Shown piece after piece: positions 21,001 to 29,269 of a DNA stretch of 47,018 bases. Each line of letters starts with the position of its first letter. Position 1 is the stretch's first letter. The position numbers and the translations under genes were made by a program. The stretch covers positions 1-47,018 of the forward strand of contig JAOUME010000004.1 in assembly GCA_029881655.1 (NCBI GenBank), given 5' to 3'. The notes beneath the pieces were generated by a model. It saw nothing but the letters and a program-made list of their open reading frames with translations, was not told the DNA's origin and ran no database searches. The DNA is from Deltaproteobacteria bacterium (GTDB taxonomy: Bacteria > SAR324 > XYD2-FULL-50-16).

Positions 21001-21816
21001 TTCAGCTACTCCTCCGTTTTCGGCGAGGATCATGATTATCTGATCAACGCACCGTCTTTCAGCGACAACGCCAATAACAGCGTCACCGACAATCAGACCG
21101 GACTGCTATGGCAAAAGGACGCCGGCAGCGTTACCCGTTCCTGGCTGGACGCGGTTTCCTACTGCGACTCTCTGAGTCTGGCCGGAAGAACCGACTGGAG
21201 ACTGCCGACAGATAAAGAGCTTTTTTCGATCACCCGTTTTTACGCCGCAGCGACCAAGATCGATACCACCTATTTCCCAAACGCCATCGCCTCCAATTAC
21301 TGGAGTTCGACCGAGTCTTTTTTGGACTCCTCCTCGGCCTGGTATGTCAATTTCAACAATGGTATGGTCGCCACAAACCAAAAACTCAGTTCCTACTACA
21401 GCCGTTGCGTCAGTGATGGGCTTTCTGGCAGCCGGTATAATCAAAACCTTTTCACCGACAACCTCAACGGCACGATCACCGATAACCGTCTCGGGCTGGT
21501 GTGGCAGGAAGTGGAAAACAATCCGGTTACTTGGTCGAACGCCATCATCTACTGTGAGGGATTAACCTTGGGCGGGTTTTCGGACTGGAGACTGCCCAAC
21601 GTGAAGGAATTGCATTCCCTGGTCGATAATCAGACGGCAAACCCATCTATCAACCAGAGCGCCTTCCCGCTGGCCACAGCGTATTATTACTGGAGTTCCA
21701 CCACCAATCCCGGAAATACAGCTCAGGCCTACCTGATCTCGTTTGATACCGGAGACGTGACTGAGACCAACAAGTCCTACAGCTTCAACGCCCGCTGTGT
21801 CCGGGCTGGAATTTAA
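18082..21816 (+). CDS. Large multidomain lipoprotein: Big_5, Calx-beta-like repeats, Lcl_C domains
   Basis: A predicted secreted, lipid-anchored surface protein of 1244 residues from the ATG at 18082; a GTG at 18064 would add six. The signal peptide ends in LSASSC (Cys29 as lipid site, +2 Leu, so probably outer membrane). Domains: two Big_5-type Ig-like domains (about 45-155 and 163-278), five Calx-beta-like repeats of about 113 residues (283-843), a third Big_5 domain (846-965) and two Lcl_C/DUF1566 domains (about 992-1112 and 1120-1244) with WRLPTDKEL / WRLPNVKEL and YYWSSTTN-type motifs and paired cysteines. Many Asp residues in the repeats (GVDDFxxDGD) suggest calcium binding. Adhesion or environmental binding is likely, but the ligand is unknown. 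It stands alone and converges on the FecR gene 33 bases away. Confidence 0.88.
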   Translation: MIKTPEPTIVLLKLILGLLLLVLLSASSCLQKKGDVVTITTTNSISSIYPSNGSLGVPIGTLITVTFQNAVTPTKMTTSTTSDCAGTFQLSKDQFTTCIPMLSEPVAFSQNKSFKITPASPLEYSTTYQVKVSYSYGIDNSGLTYSKTETFSFTSSGIEKNPPYVASTSPADGSTDVSLNETISVTFNEIMTPLTITTNVSDSVCTGSFQVSADDFLTCLQMTTSPIASTDLKTYSVTPLAGLDYNLTYKIKLDTTITDAAGNALTADYVSPLGFWSLLQHGFIISSPSANVNEKGGTAVFTLRLKTEPSADVTLPITSGNALEASVLPASLTFSITDPALAWNLDQVVYITGVDDALTDGDQTVDIQFGAAVSADPNYSGLTSAPLSLLNIDDESAGFIVTPAGTTTTEAGGTASFTVELKKQPSANVTLTLDSDDLSEGTVSPQTLIFTNANWNNQQNVTVTGVDDFFFDGDIAYNIVFSDSVSPDIIYDAIAVPPVVMTNTDDDSVGFNVTPIDGNTSEAGTTASFSISLTSEPSADVTLDITSDNLAEGTALPASMTFTSLDWSTPQTVTVTGVDDFAIDGDILYSIVLSAAVSADPVYDTIKPADVAVTNVDDDTAGAIISNISGNTDEAGTSATFDVQLSSQPTDPVTIPLSSGNPLEATVLPASLIFTNLDWNIPQTVTATGVDDFVQDGDQNYFVVLGVLSSLDLNFSGIDPADVGLVNLDNDTAGFMVSPANGNTSEAGTSVLFVVRLQSEPTADVTIPLYSSDNTEGIPDVSSLTFTSLNWNVNQTVNVTGQSDLIEDGNQYYSVILAPAVSADPVYSGKNPNDVSILNINVDVTGPVVQSSSPADGEKDVIKENLEIAVTYDETVVPSTVTANNVNSTCSGTIQVSLDNFSTCVPFTGQPAASNLNKTYSLSLSQKLVGLTNYKIRVLNTAQDVHGNIATASYTSTTGFGTAFKKLPDTAQVFSYSSVFGEDHDYLINAPSFSDNANNSVTDNQTGLLWQKDAGSVTRSWLDAVSYCDSLSLAGRTDWRLPTDKELFSITRFYAAATKIDTTYFPNAIASNYWSSTESFLDSSSAWYVNFNNGMVATNQKLSSYYSRCVSDGLSGSRYNQNLFTDNLNGTITDNRLGLVWQEVENNPVTWSNAIIYCEGLTLGGFSDWRLPNVKELHSLVDNQTANPSINQSAFPLATAYYYWSSTTNPGNTAQAYLISFDTGDVTETNKSYSFNARCVRAGI
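18928..20610 (+). repeat. Five tandem Calx-beta-like coding repeats, period about 339 bases
   Basis: Repeat units begin near 18928, 19267, 19606, 19945 and 20278. Each encodes an EAGT/EKGG strand, a PSADVT strand, a LTFT..NW segment, a TVTGVDDF..DGD loop and ends in NxDDD. DNA identity is high in places: 19035-19080 and 20055-20100, exactly 1020 bases apart, differ at only five of 46 positions. Confidence 0.85.
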
Positions 21817-21849
21817 CGGTTATTGCCAGGGGTCATTTGATCGTCTTTT

Positions 21850-24288
21850 TTAATCCGCCCCAAAGGGATTCAGTCCCGCCGGATCGCCCTTTTCAAGGAT
21901 GTCCTGCTTCTTCTTGTCCTGGATTCTTTCAGCTTCACTTTTAAAGCGGACTTTTAATTCCAGATTGGCGGGCGCTTTAACGCCGCTATACACCAAATCG
22001 GACTGAGACTGAATAAGCGTGTGACCCACGAGATCCGGCACCTTCAATAAGACCGAATCTTTAAAATTCTTCCGGTTTTCCAGCCCCGTTTCGACTTTTT
22101 GCGACATTCCAGGGCGTCGTAACGGATGATCGGCCTGTAGATCCGGTTTTACTTCTTCTCCTCTGATTTTAAGGCTAAACTCATCCTTAAGGCCGAACTC
22201 GTCAAACCCGGTTATCACCAGCAGGTTATCCCCGCCCGTCAAATTCAGGATCTTTTTTCTCTGAAGTACGAATTTTTTGGCGGGTTTATAGAGGCCCTCT
22301 TCAGGCATAATGGATAGGGCTTTTTGGTTGAGAACCGCTTCCCAACGCATGATCAGGCGATCAGAAACGATAACGAGGTCCTTCAGCTTTTCCTGATCGA
22401 TCTCCTTGATTCCCCCCATCAGATTCAACTTTGGCGGTGAGTCCGGCCTCGGCTCGAATCGAATCTGCCCCACAATCTCTTTCCTGTTTCCGTTGAGATC
22501 GACCGCCGTCACTTGTAATTCACCCTCCCTGGCTTTGCCAAAGAGTTCCCTGATAATGTTCTGGTCCAGAATGGCTTCCGTTTTCCCCTGATTTAAACTC
22601 AACGGACGCTTGATCTCCTTTAGGCTCAGCTCAACAGACCACAGCGGCTCGGACCATCTGGTTACCAGGGATTCTCCTTCTTTAATTTTAATTGTTCCGA
22701 ACTTCACCTCTTTCAAAACGGGGTTTTCCTTAAGATCACCCTGATCTGGTCTGGGCGGCGGAATTTCTTTAGGCCTGGGTTTCAAGGAAGCCGTATCCGC
22801 TGTTTGATCCCCATCGGCCGGAAGGATCCTAACCTCGACTGCCCTTAAAACCGGCGGCGCATGATCAACGATCAGAGTCGCTGTTTTCTCTCCCGACAGG
22901 GAAAAATCATCCCGGGCAATCACTCTCAGCTGATGCTCACCCTCTTTTAATCGCTCGAAAATCTCTTTACTAAGCTTAAGATGTGTCTGATCTGTCTGTT
23001 TTTCTTTACTCAAGGCTCCCGGGTCGTCCGCCGAACTGTCTCCGGACGCGTCCATCCCTTCGATGCTCAGCTTGTCTCCATCAACAAAGGCTTCCCATGA
23101 AACCCGATCCCTATCGGCTGAAACGATGATCTCGGCTTCGGGCTGGAGCCAGATACGGTTTTTCCCGTCCCCGATGATCAGTTTTGGCGGCTCCTGCGGC
23201 TTTCCAACCAACCGGATCGTTTTTTTCAGGCTGACATCCAAGGAACGGCTTTTGGCCTTGATCTCAATCTCAGCCCGCTTTGCTCCCTCTGCCAGCTTAA
23301 AGATTTCCTCCGGATCGATAATCACCTTATTGCCCTCATCCTTGATTTCGGCTGAAACCTTCTCCCCTTTGAATACCACGGCTATTTCCGTCAAAGGCTC
23401 ATTAAATCCGATCTCAAATCCTTTGCCCTCGATCAAGCGGAATTGATCCAAAAGTCCCGGCGGTTTAAGCCACAAGCCCGTGTCTGCCGTTTCAGGCCTG
23501 ACATCCATGGTTTCGCTCTGTAGGGCTTTAAGTCTCTCGGCTGGAATCTTCTCCGCCTTTTGAGGCGGCTTGCCTTTCTCCACTTTGGTCTGCATCCCTT
23601 CTTCGACCAGGACCTCGGTCTTGCCCTCCGGGTCGGAAACCCCGACGACCCCTTCGATGGTGGCCACCTGGGTTCCCTTCTCATCGGCTTGAAGATCAAA
23701 ATCGGTCCCCTTGATCCCGATAACCGCCGTCGTCGTCCTAAAACGGATACGTCCCATTTTCTTGCGCTTGGCGATCTTGGCCCGGATATCCCCGATCAGG
23801 CTGAAGGAAACACTTTCCTCTTTGTCGTACTTTGGCAGGTTGAACTCATTGATCTTAAAGCGGGAATCGGCTTTTATCAAAACCAGGTCGCCTGATCTAA
23901 GCCTGAGCTTGGCCTTTTGGTCCTTTGAGGTGATCAGTTGATCTTCTTTCATTATCACCGCCGGCGACAGGGTCGCCCTGAAGGGACTTCCAAAGCGCAT
24001 GATCAAAAGCTCGGCTTTCTCGAAATCCGCCTCCCCAGCCACTTCGCAAACTTCATCCTTCCAGCTCAGCAGGATGGGCGTTAGAATATAGACGGGATCT
24101 TCTGCCAGGGCGTAAAGGCCAACGTCAATGATCTCAGCCGGCGGATAAAGTGACCCGCCTTTGTGTGCGGAGGAGTTATCCGCAGGATCGTTTTGCTTGG
24201 CTGTGGCGGGTCCGCTCCCGGAAAAAAGCAAGAGCGACAATAAGACAACCCGAAGAACATAACCAAAGAAAACATCAGGAAAATTCAT
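21850..24288 (-). CDS. Large secreted FecR-domain protein
   Basis: The 812-residue protein has an N-terminal signal peptide (hydrophobic to about residue 28, cleavage near ATA-KQ) and no other clear membrane helix. A FecR domain lies at about 100-220: LRLRSGDLVLIKADS, then RTTTAVIGIKGTDFDL and VATIEGVVGVSDPEGK with the typical EGMQTKV ending. The remaining 590 residues contain several diverged Ig-like segments (e.g. around EIVVSADRDRVSWEAF, SLVTRWSEPLWSVEL and LIMRWEAVLNQKAL), with charged linkers. No FecI sigma factor or TonB receptor is adjacent, so it is probably a structural or peptidoglycan-associated periplasmic FecR protein rather than a signalling one. The gene upstream ends 9 bases before its start, so the two are co-transcribed. 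Confidence 0.82.
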   Translation of the reverse strand: MNFPDVFFGYVLRVVLLSLLLFSGSGPATAKQNDPADNSSAHKGGSLYPPAEIIDVGLYALAEDPVYILTPILLSWKDEVCEVAGEADFEKAELLIMRFGSPFRATLSPAVIMKEDQLITSKDQKAKLRLRSGDLVLIKADSRFKINEFNLPKYDKEESVSFSLIGDIRAKIAKRKKMGRIRFRTTTAVIGIKGTDFDLQADEKGTQVATIEGVVGVSDPEGKTEVLVEEGMQTKVEKGKPPQKAEKIPAERLKALQSETMDVRPETADTGLWLKPPGLLDQFRLIEGKGFEIGFNEPLTEIAVVFKGEKVSAEIKDEGNKVIIDPEEIFKLAEGAKRAEIEIKAKSRSLDVSLKKTIRLVGKPQEPPKLIIGDGKNRIWLQPEAEIIVSADRDRVSWEAFVDGDKLSIEGMDASGDSSADDPGALSKEKQTDQTHLKLSKEIFERLKEGEHQLRVIARDDFSLSGEKTATLIVDHAPPVLRAVEVRILPADGDQTADTASLKPRPKEIPPPRPDQGDLKENPVLKEVKFGTIKIKEGESLVTRWSEPLWSVELSLKEIKRPLSLNQGKTEAILDQNIIRELFGKAREGELQVTAVDLNGNRKEIVGQIRFEPRPDSPPKLNLMGGIKEIDQEKLKDLVIVSDRLIMRWEAVLNQKALSIMPEEGLYKPAKKFVLQRKKILNLTGGDNLLVITGFDEFGLKDEFSLKIRGEEVKPDLQADHPLRRPGMSQKVETGLENRKNFKDSVLLKVPDLVGHTLIQSQSDLVYSGVKAPANLELKVRFKSEAERIQDKKKQDILEKGDPAGLNPFGAD

Positions 24289-24297
24289 CGGTGTCTC

Positions 24298-25809
24298 CTA
24301 AAGCCATTTGGCGGCGAAGATTCTTGTCTTATCGCTATAGGCAAAGCGAGATAAAATGATCATTTTGCCGTAGGCTTCCCGCCTTAGGATATTGGCCTTG
24401 TGACCCATCGCCGCGGCCGCGATGGTTTCGGTCGCTGAGAGGCTGATCTGTGGACTGCCGGAATCACCGGCCTGGGAAAAAAGAATCAGCAACAGACGGT
24501 TTTGGACCCAGAAGGGCAGGTCTGAGTTCAGCAACCCCTTCAACTCATCAATGACGGGCACCAGGAGGCCGGGCTGGTCCGTCGAGGTCATCAGGTTTAA
24601 CAGCATGACCAAAGACAGGTTGCCCCTTTCGTTATGATTAAAAAAACTCGCCTGCTTTAGGAAACCCATCGCAGTCTGAAAAAAAAGCGCGGGTGATTCT
24701 GATTGACGGGTCATATCAATCAAAGCTTCGTTTAGCAGCCTTAGCTTATAGCCGGATACCCGCGGGTCCAAACCCGCCGCTTCAAGCCGGCTCACCAACC
24801 TCAAGCTCCGGGCGGGATTGTCTTTAGTCTGTTCCCTCAACGCCTTGATCATCGATTCCAGCTTTGAAATATCATCTTGCCCCCCCAATTCCGCGAGCAT
24901 CTCCTCAAATCCCATCTCTACGGGTTCGGATTCGGATTTCATCTTTTTGATCGCGTAAATCGTTTCATTGACCAGAAGCGAGAAGGGACCTCTCACCTTG
25001 ATTTTGATGAGCAGGTTCATTCTCTTTTGCGCGTCGTCCTGCAAACCTGGACTGCTAAAGCTCGGCAGACTGGCGTTGATCCCCTTCCAAAGCTTAACGA
25101 TCCCCGGATTTTTTTCTTTTGCGCCCGAGAGAATATCCAGTCCGGCAATCAGGGCCATCCTTTTTCTTTCCGGTTCACTGCTTCCCAAATTTTCGCTGAA
25201 CGCCTCAAGAGCGTCATTGACGGACTCCGCCCATTGATCGCCTTCTTTTAAGATAATCGACTTTAATCCCATCAAAGACGCCTGACTCACCACCGGACTA
25301 TCGGACTTCACCAGATCGACCAATTTATTCACCGCTTCCTCGTTAAAATCGAAATCTGGCAATTTGGCCGACCGGGCGATTTCGCCGATCAAAACGCTCA
25401 AGTATTCCCGCTCAGAAACCGAACGGTCGGATTCTTCGGCCTGATCCAGAAGATATTTAAGCGCTTTTTGTTGTAGATCCTTTAAGTCCCCCAGATACCC
25501 GCTATCTTGCGCCAGATCCTGCGGAACGCGCCGGCTTAGTACGAAGTCCGCCAGGAGGCGAAAGAGAAAATAGCTGTCCTTTTTGCTGAAGAATTGCTCT
25601 GGGTTATCCAAAAGCGCCTCCAGGGTCTCCTCGGCCTTATCGTCGTCTTTTTGATATAAACCTTCTAATTTCGCGTCGACGTGCCGATCAAAGTCCTTTT
25701 TTACGACCCGGTCCAAATCAAGGGGGACGGCTTGAACCAAAATTGGCGACAAAAACAAAAGAAGGGGCAGGAAGATTATCAGGCTTTTTTTCATAGTCAT
25801 AACGCTCAT
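24298..25809 (-). CDS. Secreted alpha-helical (HEAT-like) protein of unknown function
   Basis: I do not recognise a named family. From the ATG at 25809 it has 503 residues; in-frame ATGs at 25800 and 25794 are also possible, and the last gives a classic signal peptide (MKKSLIIFLPLLLFLSPI..VQA). After cleavage the protein is almost entirely predicted alpha helix, with repeated 35-45-residue patterns of Leu/Ala and charged residues (e.g. VVSQASLMGLKSIIL, GLLNSDLPFWVQNRLLLIL), suggesting a HEAT/TPR-like solenoid. It has no cysteines after the leader and no catalytic motif. It is the first gene of a two-gene unit with the FecR-domain protein and may act as its periplasmic partner. A TTG at 25845 would lengthen it upstream. 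Confidence 0.75.
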   Translation of the reverse strand: MSVMTMKKSLIIFLPLLLFLSPILVQAVPLDLDRVVKKDFDRHVDAKLEGLYQKDDDKAEETLEALLDNPEQFFSKKDSYFLFRLLADFVLSRRVPQDLAQDSGYLGDLKDLQQKALKYLLDQAEESDRSVSEREYLSVLIGEIARSAKLPDFDFNEEAVNKLVDLVKSDSPVVSQASLMGLKSIILKEGDQWAESVNDALEAFSENLGSSEPERKRMALIAGLDILSGAKEKNPGIVKLWKGINASLPSFSSPGLQDDAQKRMNLLIKIKVRGPFSLLVNETIYAIKKMKSESEPVEMGFEEMLAELGGQDDISKLESMIKALREQTKDNPARSLRLVSRLEAAGLDPRVSGYKLRLLNEALIDMTRQSESPALFFQTAMGFLKQASFFNHNERGNLSLVMLLNLMTSTDQPGLLVPVIDELKGLLNSDLPFWVQNRLLLILFSQAGDSGSPQISLSATETIAAAAMGHKANILRREAYGKMIILSRFAYSDKTRIFAAKWL

Positions 25810-26354
25810 AGGTTTTCGGCGGATAACGGTTTTAATTCGGCTCAATCTTTAACGGTACGGCTGTTTATTTGATATTATAGAATTTATTATTGTTTGTTAA
25901 CTATAGCAAAAGCAGCTATATTTGTCGGCTCCGTTTTTTAACGATCATGAATATTGGGTAGAGTATAATATTTTATTACGAAAGAACACATCAAAAATCA
26001 AGATTTAACGATTTACGGCGGTTTCATTGAGCAGTGTGATTAAAGGGAATCATTCCCCGCGGATGCGGCCGGAACCTTCTTTCCCGATGAATCGTTAATA
26101 AACGATAAACTTTTGGCTGGCTCCCGAATCTCGGTTTATTATTGCGATTTAATTTTATATTCGAAATTATTTCATTGCATTACGCTCCTTATACCTCAAC
26201 GCGACTAAAAAAGTATATCGAAAGAAACAGGAACCATGTTAAAATGTAAATAAATCAAACCGACATTTGGAACAACATTGTGAAAGACATTGATTTACAC
26301 CCCTTATTAGCGTAACCGCACAATCAAGATCAACCTATCATACATAATGGAATT
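25810..26354. other. 545-base AT-rich gene-free region with iterated TTAACGAT motif
   Basis: No credible coding frame was found. The 8-mer TTAACGAT occurs at 25938-25945 and 26005-26012 on (+) and as ATCGTTAA at 26091-26098. The second and third copies make a 9-bp inverted repeat (26005-26013 / 26090-26098) around 76 bases that include the small palindrome GGGAATCATTCCC (26045-26057). A hairpin ATCGTT-aata-AACGAT lies at 26091-26106. It may be regulatory or encode an unannotated RNA. It separates two divergent genes. Confidence 0.5.
25874..25900 (-). promoter_or_regulatory. Possible promoter for the helical-protein/FecR unit
   Basis: On the (-) strand TTAACA (25900-25895) and a consensus TATAAT (25879-25874) lie 15 bases apart, a short spacing. 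It lies about 65 bases upstream of the chosen start. Confidence 0.4.
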
Positions 26355-26564
26355 ATGAAACAATTTACTCCTGAAGCCGAAGACATCTGGGAAAAACTCG
26401 ACAGCCACGAACAGCAGGACATCATCAGTAGCTTTATTTGCCAGAATTGCGGTGATGTTCCGGTAGAATCCTTCTCCGGGGTGCTTCAGCTCGGAAAGTT
26501 GATCCTCAACGGAAAATGCGAATGCGGCGAGCCGGCCTTAAAGGAATTTTACCTGAAAATCTAA
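26355..26564 (+). CDS. Small zinc-ribbon-like protein, unknown function
   Basis: The 69-residue protein begins MKQFTPEAEDIWEKL and has two cysteine pairs, Cys29-x-x-Cys32 and Cys55-x-Cys57, around a short beta region (SGVLQLGKLILNGKC), suggesting a zinc ribbon. I recall similar uncharacterised small proteins in other proteobacteria, in which a start like this is followed by WCxxC and a later CxxCG; here the second pair is one residue tighter (CEC). It has no signal peptide, so it is cytoplasmic. Its stop overlaps the stop of the convergent exporter gene by three bases. Function unknown; nucleic-acid or protein binding is possible. Confidence 0.7.
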   Translation: MKQFTPEAEDIWEKLDSHEQQDIISSFICQNCGDVPVESFSGVLQLGKLILNGKCECGEPALKEFYLKI

Positions 26565-29101
26565 TCCCGGTCCAAACCACGACCGCGACTTTCACTGTGG
26601 TTATTGGGAGCCTTGAAGCGGGCTTTAGCCAAGACAAGCAACGCCGGCAGAAGCAGCATGTCCGCCGTCCAGGCGCTAAAAATCGCGACCGCGCTTAAAA
26701 GCCCCATCCTAGATAATCCCAGATGAATCGAAGGGACCATGACCAGGAAACCGATCACCAACACCAGCGAGGTGAAGCTGATCGCCTGGCCCGCCTCCTT
26801 GAGCGTGTTTTCGATCGCCAAATGAATATCTTTAGTCAGGAGGTACTCCGCCCTGTAGTGCGTTATGAAGTGGATGGTGTCATCGACCGAAATCCCGATA
26901 ATAATGGGCGCGATGATCAAAGTGTCGGTGTCCAGCGGCATGTTGAACAAACCCATCAGCCCAAAGGTCAGGATCACCGGAAAAAGATTCGGCAGCATCG
27001 CGATGATCCCCACCTTCAATGATCCGAACACCACCAGAATGATCAGACTCACCACAGCCAAAGCCACCAAAAAACTTTTCACCTGCGCCCAGCTGATATA
27101 ATCGGTCATCGTCATCAACAAGGCCACCCCACCGGTGACCGACACCTTAAGTTCGGGATAATTCTTTTTCAGGGGTTCAAAGACCCGATCCGCCTCCCTT
27201 TGAATATCCGAAAAGAAAACAACATAATCCTTCGAACCCGCATTGAGCATTCTGGAGGAAATCCTGGCCTGACTGTAGTCGTCCGGCACGATTTTAACCC
27301 GGTCGTCACGATTGGTATTATCGAACAGGAGCAGCGTCTGTGCCAGCGTATTCGGCTCCTGGGGAATCACATACATTTCCTTTTTGTCCTGGTTTAGCGT
27401 CTGAAAGGTGGACTTGACGATATTAACCAGAGAAAGCGTATCCACCACCAGCTTTGAATCATGCCCCTCCATGTAGTTTTGCAAAACCTCCATGCGGTTT
27501 AAGACTTCCGGGTCTTTTAGCGCGTCGGTTTTTTTCAGATCCAGGACGATTTCAAGATTCTGGGTTCCGCCAAGTTTTTGATCGACGATATTATAAGCCT
27601 CCTTAAAGCCATAACCCTCCCTGACGATTTCAACGATATTCGAATCGATCTGAACCTGGAAAAAACCGTATAGGAAGAAAAGCGTCAAAAGCAGATAGAT
27701 TAAAACGATCTTTTTTGGGTGCTTCTTTCCGACCGGTTCAAGCTTCATGATCATCCTTTGAACCAGATATCCTGATGGGTCCTTCTTTTTGGCCTCACGT
27801 TTTTTGCCATAAGGATTCCAAATGTCCATCAGCATCGGCAGAAAAACCATGGTCATCAAATACGCCACCAGAACTCCCAAACCGGCACCGATCCCGAAGT
27901 TCTGAATCGGACCGATCGGGACCAACATCAGCGATATCATCCCCACCGCAGTCGTGAGACTGGTTAACAGACAGGCCAGACCTGATTTTTTCATCACGCT
28001 GCGCATGGCCGTCGGATAGTCCTGCCCCTGGCGTCTGAAATACAGATACCCCGATAAAATATGCAGCGAATCGGCGATCCCGACCGTGATAACCAGTAAA
28101 AACACCACCTGAATCATCATATTCATCTCGATGCCAACCCATCCGATGATCCCGAAAGTGACCACCGCGCTTAGAATCACCACTGCGAATGGCAAAACGA
28201 CCCCGCTGAAACTCCTGAAAAGCCAAAGCAGCACGAAAAACATCAAAACAAACATGCCAATGAAGAGGTAACTGACCTGGCTCATGATATCGTTTAACAG
28301 AAAATCCATCATCACGGGATTGCCGACCGGATAAAACGTCAAGTCCTTCTTGTATTCCGGCCTGTCAAAGATCGCCTCCACCGCGTTCCAAAATAAAGTA
28401 TAGTCCGCCTGATCTATCTGCTTGTACTTCGGGATAAATTCTGGTTTTCCCGTCTTTTTTTCAAGTCCGTCCCCACTAAGGCCGAAGTCCTGGACCGGAC
28501 CTGCCTCCCAGCTTTCGTCCTCAAGTTCCGTCCCTAGGTCGCTGCCGATTAAAATGGCTCCATAGCGGGAATCCCCGGACAGATACATCATCGGATAATC
28601 AGGATGTTTTAGGGCTTCCGCGCGCAATCGTTCCCTTACCTCCAGGCTTGTCGGAAGATCATCCCCAATAAAATCCCTGGATACCAGATCGTCTCCCCTG
28701 ACCTCTAAATAGCTGGCGTTGATCAAACTGGTCAGAGTCGTGACATGGTTTAAGGGATCGTCCTCGCCCGCCTCCAGTGACGCGTCCGTTAGCTGTTTAT
28801 GAAGCCGCGACAAGGCGGATAAGGATCTTTCCGAGAAAATATCGCCGTCATTGGCCTCGTAGACCAGATAAACCGACTCGTCGCTCTCGAAAGTGTATCG
28901 AAATAGATCATAGATCTTTCGTGTCGGATCACCTTCCTTAAAAAAACTATCCAGCGACATGTTCAACTTGATGCTTCCGCTGCCCGCTCCAACCGCGGCA
29001 CTCAAAACCACCAAAACCACCCAGGCCTTCCAACGGTTTCTCGTTAAAAATTCCGGAATCAAGGCAAAAAACTGGTTTAACCTAAAAAGTACCTCTTTCA
29101 A
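26561..29101 (-). CDS. RND-superfamily exporter (MMPL / SSD-like), 12-helix
   Basis: The 846-residue inner-membrane protein has the duplicated RND layout: one transmembrane helix, a large periplasmic loop, five helices, then the same again. The first half has TM1 at about 24-42, a periplasmic domain to about 265 and helices to about 425; the second half has helix at about 460, a periplasmic domain to about 650 and helices to about 815. Conserved intramembrane segments include ITVGIADSLHILSGYL and IIGISVDDTIHFITHYRAEY, each with the Asp used for proton coupling in this group. It belongs to the group of predicted exporters related to HpnN and MMPL proteins, which move lipids or hydrophobic compounds. 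No membrane-fusion protein, outer-membrane factor or lipid gene is adjacent, so the substrate is unknown. Confidence 0.9.
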   Translation of the reverse strand: MKEVLFRLNQFFALIPEFLTRNRWKAWVVLVVLSAAVGAGSGSIKLNMSLDSFFKEGDPTRKIYDLFRYTFESDESVYLVYEANDGDIFSERSLSALSRLHKQLTDASLEAGEDDPLNHVTTLTSLINASYLEVRGDDLVSRDFIGDDLPTSLEVRERLRAEALKHPDYPMMYLSGDSRYGAILIGSDLGTELEDESWEAGPVQDFGLSGDGLEKKTGKPEFIPKYKQIDQADYTLFWNAVEAIFDRPEYKKDLTFYPVGNPVMMDFLLNDIMSQVSYLFIGMFVLMFFVLLWLFRSFSGVVLPFAVVILSAVVTFGIIGWVGIEMNMMIQVVFLLVITVGIADSLHILSGYLYFRRQGQDYPTAMRSVMKKSGLACLLTSLTTAVGMISLMLVPIGPIQNFGIGAGLGVLVAYLMTMVFLPMLMDIWNPYGKKREAKKKDPSGYLVQRMIMKLEPVGKKHPKKIVLIYLLLTLFFLYGFFQVQIDSNIVEIVREGYGFKEAYNIVDQKLGGTQNLEIVLDLKKTDALKDPEVLNRMEVLQNYMEGHDSKLVVDTLSLVNIVKSTFQTLNQDKKEMYVIPQEPNTLAQTLLLFDNTNRDDRVKIVPDDYSQARISSRMLNAGSKDYVVFFSDIQREADRVFEPLKKNYPELKVSVTGGVALLMTMTDYISWAQVKSFLVALAVVSLIILVVFGSLKVGIIAMLPNLFPVILTFGLMGLFNMPLDTDTLIIAPIIIGISVDDTIHFITHYRAEYLLTKDIHLAIENTLKEAGQAISFTSLVLVIGFLVMVPSIHLGLSRMGLLSAVAIFSAWTADMLLLPALLVLAKARFKAPNNHSESRGRGLDRD

Positions 29102-29205
29102 TGCTAACTCCTATTCATTTTGTTTGGTATTATTTTTCCGTAAAACCTATCATATCTATCTAAAAACGCAAATAAAAATCACAATTCCACGTTGCCTTCA
29201 CCTTC

Positions 29206-29234
29206 TTGACAAATACCTCATACCCCTATATGGT
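29206..29234 (+). promoter_or_regulatory. Predicted promoter of the small secreted protein gene
   Basis: A perfect TTGACA (29206-29211) and TATGGT (29229-29234, four of six) are 17 bases apart. TAATAT overlaps just downstream (29234-29239). It lies 36 bases before the ATG at 29270. Confidence 0.5.
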
Positions 29235-29269
29235 AATATGGACTGTTGGATTTTAACCGCAAATCGATC

